64,000 nt of DNA. It comes from Comamonas terrae. Lineage in GTDB: Bacteria; Pseudomonadota; Gammaproteobacteria; Burkholderiales; Burkholderiaceae_C. The notes beneath the pieces are model-generated. The model made no database searches and was not told where the DNA came from. It saw only the letters and a list, made by a program, of their open reading frames with translations. Made by a program: the position numbers and the translations under genes. Below are positions 59,759-64,000 of this stretch, piece after piece. The number at the start of each line of letters is the position of its first letter. Within the stretch, counting starts at the first letter, position 1. The DNA lies in the NCBI RefSeq assembly GCF_001544075.1, contig NZ_BCNT01000008.1:62001-126000 (forward strand), written 5' to 3'.

Positions 59759-60637
59759 TCATTGTCGGCAGCTCGACCCGCTTCGCCAGCGCAGCAGCAC
59801 CTGTGTTCCTCCACCATGCCTCGGGTGGATATGCAGATCGCCGCCTATGTCGTTCATACGGCGGAACATGCCCGGCAGCCCATGGCCGGATTTAGATGCA
59901 TCCGCCAGGGTAGTGCGAAGGTCAAAACCGTCGCCGTTGTCTTCTATACAAAGACGCCAGTTCCAGCCGTAACCTTGTGAATGGCCTTGTTCATACGGTT
60001 CAAGCGTGACCCAGATTTCCGTGGCATTGGCATGTGTCATCGCATTGCTCATGCATTCTTGGACAATGGCCAATACCTGCTGCGCCCGCCTCCCACAAGG
60101 CAAAGAGGCGGCTGAGCGTGAACCTACCCCCAGCTCAGGATCGCTGACCTGCCAGTGCAGCTGTATCCCTTTATGCCGCAAGGCAGGCTCCAGACGGTGG
60201 CGCAATCGTGCCAAGCGGGACACCAAACCATCGTCCTGCGCATCCATCGAATCCACAACAAGCCTCAAATCCAGCAAGGCTCGCTCGAGGATATCCTTGA
60301 TATGGTTTTTACCGTCTTGATCTTGCGTATCAATCAAGGACAGCGCCTGAACCAGCTGGCATCCCAATGTATCGTGCAGATCACTGGCAATGCGTTTTCT
60401 TTCCGCCTGGATTGCCGTGGGTATCTCCAAGCTTTTCTGCATCTTCAATTGAAACATGCTGGCGAATCTGCGTATTGAACTCAATACAAGCATCAAGCTG
60501 CATAAGGCTGCAATCAAACTGATGGCTTGCAGGTCTGCCTTATGCTTCAAGGAGCTATCAAAACACCAAGTTAGCAGTACCATCGACTGGAATAAATTGC
60601 ATGAAACCTGCCAACCCAAAATGCGCCGCGATTCCAT
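59759..60637 (-). CDS. Short membrane sensor histidine kinase, NarX/HisKA_3 type
   Basis: 292 aa, AGAGG before the ATG. Two N-terminal helices (about 12-26 and 37-55) have almost no periplasmic loop between them, so there is no separate sensor domain. The dimerisation box ERKRIASDLHDTLGCQLVQ contains the phospho-accepting His88. The ATPase domain has VLAIVQECMSNAMTHANAT, CIEDNGDGFD and GHGLPGMFRRMNDIGG. It is 57 bases downstream of the NarL-type regulator gene and surely its partner. The input signal is probably sensed in or by the membrane, or through another protein. Confidence 0.92.
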   Translation of the reverse strand: MESRRILGWQVSCNLFQSMVLLTWCFDSSLKHKADLQAISLIAALCSLMLVLSSIRRFASMFQLKMQKSLEIPTAIQAERKRIASDLHDTLGCQLVQALSLIDTQDQDGKNHIKDILERALLDLRLVVDSMDAQDDGLVSRLARLRHRLEPALRHKGIQLHWQVSDPELGVGSRSAASLPCGRRAQQVLAIVQECMSNAMTHANATEIWVTLEPYEQGHSQGYGWNWRLCIEDNGDGFDLRTTLADASKSGHGLPGMFRRMNDIGGDLHIHPRHGGGTQVLLRWRSGSSCRQ

Positions 60638-60694
60638 GGTGACCTCTATATGGGGATCCTTATCCTTTTAATGGAATTTCCCAGCATTTGCTTT

Positions 60695-61465
60695 TCAGAG
60701 CCATCCTTTCAAAGATGCCGCGCGTACCGCCTGAGCTCTTGTATGAGTTTGCAGTTTTCTGTAAATATTCTTGATATGTGTATTGACCGTCAAGGCGCTT
60801 ATTTTCAGGAAACTGGCCACCTCGGGTCCGGTATAGCCACAAGCAATCATCTTGAGGATTTCACATTCCCGTGCGGAAAGCTGATCATCCGGCAAAGGCT
60901 CTTCAGAAAGAGAGAACTTTGCAGGCGCTTTCCCCAGATGGGACAGCAGCTTTCTGGCCAGAACGGGAGTAATCGAGGCCCCCCCGTTGGCAACCTGTAG
61001 AACGGCCTGGGGATAGTCATCGAACCATGAGTTCTTGAGGAGATAGCCTACCGCTCCCCGCTCGAAGGCTTGCAGTACCTTGTCATCGCGCTCTGTCACC
61101 GACACCACAATGGACAGCACGCTCGGATACAGATTGCGCGCGAACTCCAGCAGTTCCAGCCCCTCGCCATCTCCTAGATTCAGGTCGACGATGAGCACAT
61201 CGAATTCCTGCTGGCGTATGTTCTTGCGTGCCTCCCGCAGATTGGCAGCCTGTCCGACCAGCAGCGTGCGGCTGTCCGCCATTAGACCTTGCGCAATCAC
61301 TCGGCGTGCGTGGCAGTCGTCGTCAACCACAAACACCCGTACGGGCTGACCCTCCTGCCCCACCATGTCATGGGGCCATAGATGGGGATCCATGGCCAGC
61401 AAGTGTTGATTCGGCATGGTTGCGGCTTCTGAAGCCCTGGACAAAACGGACATGTTGCGCCCCAT
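60695..61465 (-). CDS. NarL/LuxR-type response regulator
   Basis: 256 aa from the ATG at 61465; starts at 61453, 61417 or 61390 are also possible because the first 40 residues have no domain. Receiver: VRVFVVDDDCHARRVIAQGL, Asp94 in LIVDLNLGDGEGLELL, VSVTERDDKV and LLKNSWFDDYP. LuxR helix-turn-helix: LSARECEILKMIACGYTGPEVASFLKISALTVNTHIKNIYRKL. First gene of the regulator-kinase pair, reading away from the AT-rich block and the exported-protein genes, which are likely targets. Confidence 0.93.
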   Translation of the reverse strand: MGRNMSVLSRASEAATMPNQHLLAMDPHLWPHDMVGQEGQPVRVFVVDDDCHARRVIAQGLMADSRTLLVGQAANLREARKNIRQQEFDVLIVDLNLGDGEGLELLEFARNLYPSVLSIVVSVTERDDKVLQAFERGAVGYLLKNSWFDDYPQAVLQVANGGASITPVLARKLLSHLGKAPAKFSLSEEPLPDDQLSARECEILKMIACGYTGPEVASFLKISALTVNTHIKNIYRKLQTHTRAQAVRAASLKGWL

Positions 61466-62063
61466 AAACCCGGGAAGAAGAAAATTTCCTCCCTTGAAGC
61501 GCAAACTAAAAGCAACACCACCCAAAATCTATAAAAATTGTCAAAAACTGCGTCAAATTTACCAAAATTACAAAGCAACACATATTTTCAAGGTATCTCT
61601 TGGTTCCTTTACCTTCATCTCTGCAAATAAAATTTCACCGTTGAATTAAATTCGATTTATTGACTAATCAATATTCAGACATATTTAGCTTTAATGCAGT
61701 ACCTATCAAAATATGAAGACGCATAAATTATAGAACATTAAGAATAGAAATTTACCTTTGATTACCACATAAAATTTCCGAAATTTAATTCAAATTCTAT
61801 AGCAAGATTCACGACAAAATAAATGAATTCCCGTGGGACTCAAGTACACAATATTTGCTGAAGCTTGAAAAATAAATAAGGTATTTTTATTTTTGATATC
61901 CCTGCCGAAACTGCTTAGGACCGAAAGCATTTTTGAAAGGACCGATTTGATGCCTTTCACTACTGCAGAAGGTTCCGTTGGATCTGCGTTGCCCAACCGG
62001 GCAAGCAGTCTGTCATCTCAACCCTCCCAACATTCTGGGAACTGGCTTTTCAAAGGGACGATC
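61466..62063. other. AT-rich intergenic regulatory block
   Basis: About 600 bases between the divergent regulator and fibre-like genes. From about 61500 to 61900 the sequence is strongly AT-rich with many A/T tracts, in sharp contrast to the rest of the window. It contains small palindromes such as GAATT-A-AATTC (61643-61653). No gene is seen. This composition is typical of curved promoter DNA silenced by H-NS/MvaT-like proteins. Confidence 0.75.
61865..61893 (+). promoter_or_regulatory. Candidate sigma70 promoter of the exported-protein cluster
   Basis: TTGAAA (61865-61870), 17-base spacer, TATTTT (61888-61893). It lies 171 bases before the ATG at 62064, leaving a leader of about 160 bases. 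Confidence 0.5.
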
Positions 62064-62762
62064 ATGAAAAAATCTCTGATTGCTATGGCTGTCATCGCCG
62101 TGGCCGGCATGGCCTCGGCAGCTGTCAGCAGCTCCAGCATTGCCGCAACAACGACCTCGACCAGTTCGTCGTCGGGTACGGTGTCTACAGCGGGCAGTTC
62201 GGGCAATGGCAGTGCGCTGAGCCTCAACAGTGCGACGTCTGACGCCGGCGCCACTGCCCATGCCAGCGGTGGCTCCTTCGCGGTTCCCGGTTTTGCTGCT
62301 GGCAGCGCCGGGGTGAGCGGCAGTGCCACCACCTCCGGCACGGTGCATAGCCTGGCCGTCACTTCGGGCAATGGCGCGGCCTTGGGAGGCGCACAAGCCA
62401 CCTCCTCCGCAAATTCGGGCGCAATTGCCGGCTATGGCTCCAGCGCTCCTGGCGCTTCGGTCAGCGGCGTGGCATACGGAGGAGCGCAATCCAATACCAA
62501 CAATATGGCAGTGACTGCTGCAGGGCCTGGCGGAGGCATTGCCGTGGTCAACAACACTTCCGGCACACAGTCGGGCTACGGTGCAACGTCCGCAGCCATC
62601 TCGGCTCCTGGTGGTACCTGGACTAACACGACTTCCGGAGCAGGATCGACGGGCTCCAGCGTGTTCCAGAACACCGGTGTCGCAGGCAATGCCGCGGCCT
62701 GGTCCAACGGAGGCGGAACTTCGGGCTCTGCAATTGCCGGCTCGCTGGCAAACGCCCACTGA
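62064..62762 (+). CDS. Exported low-complexity Ser/Gly/Ala/Thr-rich protein, fibre- or amyloid-like
   Basis: 232 aa from the ATG at 62064, with AAAGGGA upstream; the frame is open to 61893, but only this start gives a clean signal peptide (MKKSLIAMAVIAVAGMASA). The mature protein is nearly all Ser, Gly, Ala, Thr, Asn and Val, with no Cys and almost no charge. Loosely recurring units such as SGNGSALS, TSGNGAALGGAQA, SANSGAIAGYGSSAPGA and SGTQSGYGATSAA are spaced about 25-40 residues apart. This composition suits a secreted beta-rich fibre, functional amyloid or surface-coat subunit. No known family (curlin, FapC) is recognisable. Probably controlled by the divergent two-component system. Confidence 0.75.
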   Translation: MKKSLIAMAVIAVAGMASAAVSSSSIAATTTSTSSSSGTVSTAGSSGNGSALSLNSATSDAGATAHASGGSFAVPGFAAGSAGVSGSATTSGTVHSLAVTSGNGAALGGAQATSSANSGAIAGYGSSAPGASVSGVAYGGAQSNTNNMAVTAAGPGGGIAVVNNTSGTQSGYGATSAAISAPGGTWTNTTSGAGSTGSSVFQNTGVAGNAAAWSNGGGTSGSAIAGSLANAH

Positions 62763-62835
62763 GACCTTTCGCTGCACTGTTGTGCCCGCACCTTGGCCAG
62801 TCCCTACGGGCTGGCCGGGGGCCAAGGAGAAGATC

Positions 62836-63543
62836 ATGAGAGTGCTAATTGGTTTGCTGGGACTCTTCGTCAGCCTGGGCGGTCTTGCCCAAACGCCTGA
62901 GACGAGCGAGAGCATGGCGAGCAGCAACGCTGTAGGAAATCAACAGTCTGTTACTTTCGTGACGCCGCCGGTACAGACCATCGACAGCCGCTCGGACCAG
63001 AACATCACCACCAGCGGAACGACCACGCAGAACGTCAATACCGTCGCGAGCGGCACTACGAGGAACATCGTTCAATACACGGGCAGCTACACCATGAAAA
63101 ACGTGCCCAGTGTGAATGGTCCCAATCTGACAACCAGCAACGACACCTGCATGGGCAGCAGCAGCGGGAGCGCCAATGGTGCAGGGTTTGGCGTGAGCTT
63201 TGGCACCACCTGGACCGACGAGCATTGCAAACGCCTCAAGATGAGTCGTGAACTCTGGAACAAGGGCATGAAGGCTGCATCGCTGGCCATGGATTGCATG
63301 GACCCCTCGGCCCGGGTTGCACTGGAGATCACAGGGACCAAATGTCCCCAATCCATGACGTTGCAGGAGCGGCGTGCCAACTATGGGCCCGATGCTTCGG
63401 CAGAGGGCATTACCGCCAGCACGGCCACAGTCTCAGCCCGTTCTTCCGACATGGCCTTGACCGGTCCTGTCGGTGCACCGGAAGGCGCAGCGGCCCTGTC
63501 CGTGACGGAGGACCCGCGAACTTCGAGTCTCTACAACAACTGA
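62836..63543 (+). CDS. Exported Thr/Asn/Ser-rich protein with four cysteines
   Basis: 235 aa; AAGGAGA seven bases before the ATG. Signal peptide MRVLIGLLGLFVSLGGLAQ. The mature N-terminal half is Gln/Asn/Thr/Ser-rich (QNITTSGTTTQNVNTVASG). The C-terminal half has four Cys (DTCMG, DEHCKR, MDCMD, TKCPQ), enough for two disulfides, within TWTDEHCKRLKMSRELWNKG and ASLAMDCMDPSARVALE. It ends with a Ser/Ala-rich tail. It may be an accessory or minor subunit of the fibre system, 73 bases after the first gene. Family not recognised. Confidence 0.75.
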   Translation: MRVLIGLLGLFVSLGGLAQTPETSESMASSNAVGNQQSVTFVTPPVQTIDSRSDQNITTSGTTTQNVNTVASGTTRNIVQYTGSYTMKNVPSVNGPNLTTSNDTCMGSSSGSANGAGFGVSFGTTWTDEHCKRLKMSRELWNKGMKAASLAMDCMDPSARVALEITGTKCPQSMTLQERRANYGPDASAEGITASTATVSARSSDMALTGPVGAPEGAAALSVTEDPRTSSLYNN

Positions 63544-63576
63544 CAGGCCGCATTCTCTGCCTGTACGGAGACCATC

Positions 63577-63972
63577 ATGCCCAGATCCCTGTTTCCGCGC
63601 CTTCCGCTGCTGGCTCTTTGGCTGGTCGGCGGCGGATTGCCGGCCTGGTCGGCCATGCTGACGCCGCCAGCAACCAATGCACCTCTCACCATCGACCGCA
63701 TGCCATTTGGCAGCGGCGAGCAAAGCAAGGCAGGCGAGGACATTGCCCAGCCCGTGGGCAACTACGGCGTCTGGCACGTGCCCCAATACCTGCCAGGCTA
63801 TCCCACCTCGGCCACCATTTGGCCCAGGGCCGTCATCGTCAAATGCAGGAGCCAGCACTGCCAGGGCTATGTCATCACACCGGAAATGGGCCCCGGCGAG
63901 TATCTGTTCTTCATTCCCTCGGAAGATGAAGCCGGGCCGGCCAGCCATCCGGGCAACGCTGCTACGCAATAG
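63577..63972 (+). CDS. Small exported protein, third member of the cluster
   Basis: 131 aa, GGAGACC before the ATG. Signal peptide LFPRLPLLALWLVGGGLPAWSA. The mature protein (about 108 aa) has one Cys pair (VKCRSQHCQGYVI), aromatic/Pro-rich YGVWHVPQYLPGYPTSATIWPRA and YLFFIPS. It lies 33 bases after the previous gene, so the three genes form one operon that may continue beyond the window. Family not recognised. Confidence 0.72.
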   Translation: MPRSLFPRLPLLALWLVGGGLPAWSAMLTPPATNAPLTIDRMPFGSGEQSKAGEDIAQPVGNYGVWHVPQYLPGYPTSATIWPRAVIVKCRSQHCQGYVITPEMGPGEYLFFIPSEDEAGPASHPGNAATQ

Positions 63973-64000
63973 TCACAGGAGTTGCAGCCCTGACGGCGTC

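Noticed and set aside
61893..62063. N-terminal extension of the fibre-like protein
   Set aside because: The frame is open, but the extension would bury a textbook signal peptide; the ATG at 62064 with AAAGGGA is better.
61466..64000. Curli (csg) or Fap amyloid operon
   Set aside because: No CsgA/B repeats, CsgG, CsgE/F or FapC/F motifs are recognisable in the visible genes; only general resemblance in composition.

Overview
This is a GC-rich, densely coded chromosomal stretch from a betaproteobacterium. It is almost certainly Burkholderiales and most probably Comamonadaceae (Comamonas/Delftia/Acidovorax-like). The grounds are the protein sequences, the pyruvate dehydrogenase layout with a lipoyl-bearing E3, and several intergenic copies of a TAGCTGCTAGCGCTT-type palindromic repeat that I associate from memory with this family. 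I saw no rRNA, tRNA, CRISPR array, insertion sequence or prophage.

Left part (1-14.4 kb). A cytochrome b561-like subunit (cut by the window edge), a Tat-exported molybdopterin oxidoreductase and a methionine-rich MxKDx repeat protein look like a periplasmic methionine-oxidation defence module. Next comes a LysR regulator divergent from an orotate phosphoribosyltransferase-like gene fused by overlap to an M20 amidohydrolase. Housekeeping and stress genes follow: gloA, an OmpA-domain protein, chaC, lipoprotein sodC, a MobA-like nucleotidyltransferase, pdxH, a tyrosine-recombinase-like protein without the usual catalytic residues, a zinc-type TonB receptor with a His-rich loop, a DUF2946-like protein and msrA.

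Middle part (14.5-41.4 kb). An RND efflux pair is followed by a PCMT-like methyltransferase, a rhodanese and a TolC-like outer-membrane factor, probably forming a tripartite pump. Convergent to these lie waaA (Kdo transferase), an AlgC-type phosphohexomutase, prpE and an isochorismatase-family hydrolase. Then come an NlpC/P60 peptidase, small membrane proteins, an EVE protein, an amino-acid permease, a FUSC-like protein, an exported amidohydrolase, an MFS transporter, a chromate transporter, an aldo/keto reductase, a DUF2167 protein and DUF2322.

Right part (41.4-64 kb). A hipBA-type module is flanked on both sides by copies of one palindrome (TTTCC-CGATCA-GGAAA type). Next is the pyruvate dehydrogenase locus aceE-aceF-[unknown gene]-lpdA, divergent from a PAS sensor kinase/FixJ-type regulator pair with a palindrome between them. 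After that come folD, prlC, a DUF4124-glutaredoxin fusion, a YigZ protein and small ORFs.

The window ends with a second two-component system (NarL-type regulator plus a short kinase without a periplasmic sensor domain). It is divergent, across a strikingly AT-rich stretch of about 0.6 kb, from three consecutive exported proteins. The first is a low-complexity Ser/Gly/Ala/Thr protein resembling a surface-fibre or amyloid subunit. This terminal block is the best candidate in the window for an undescribed system.
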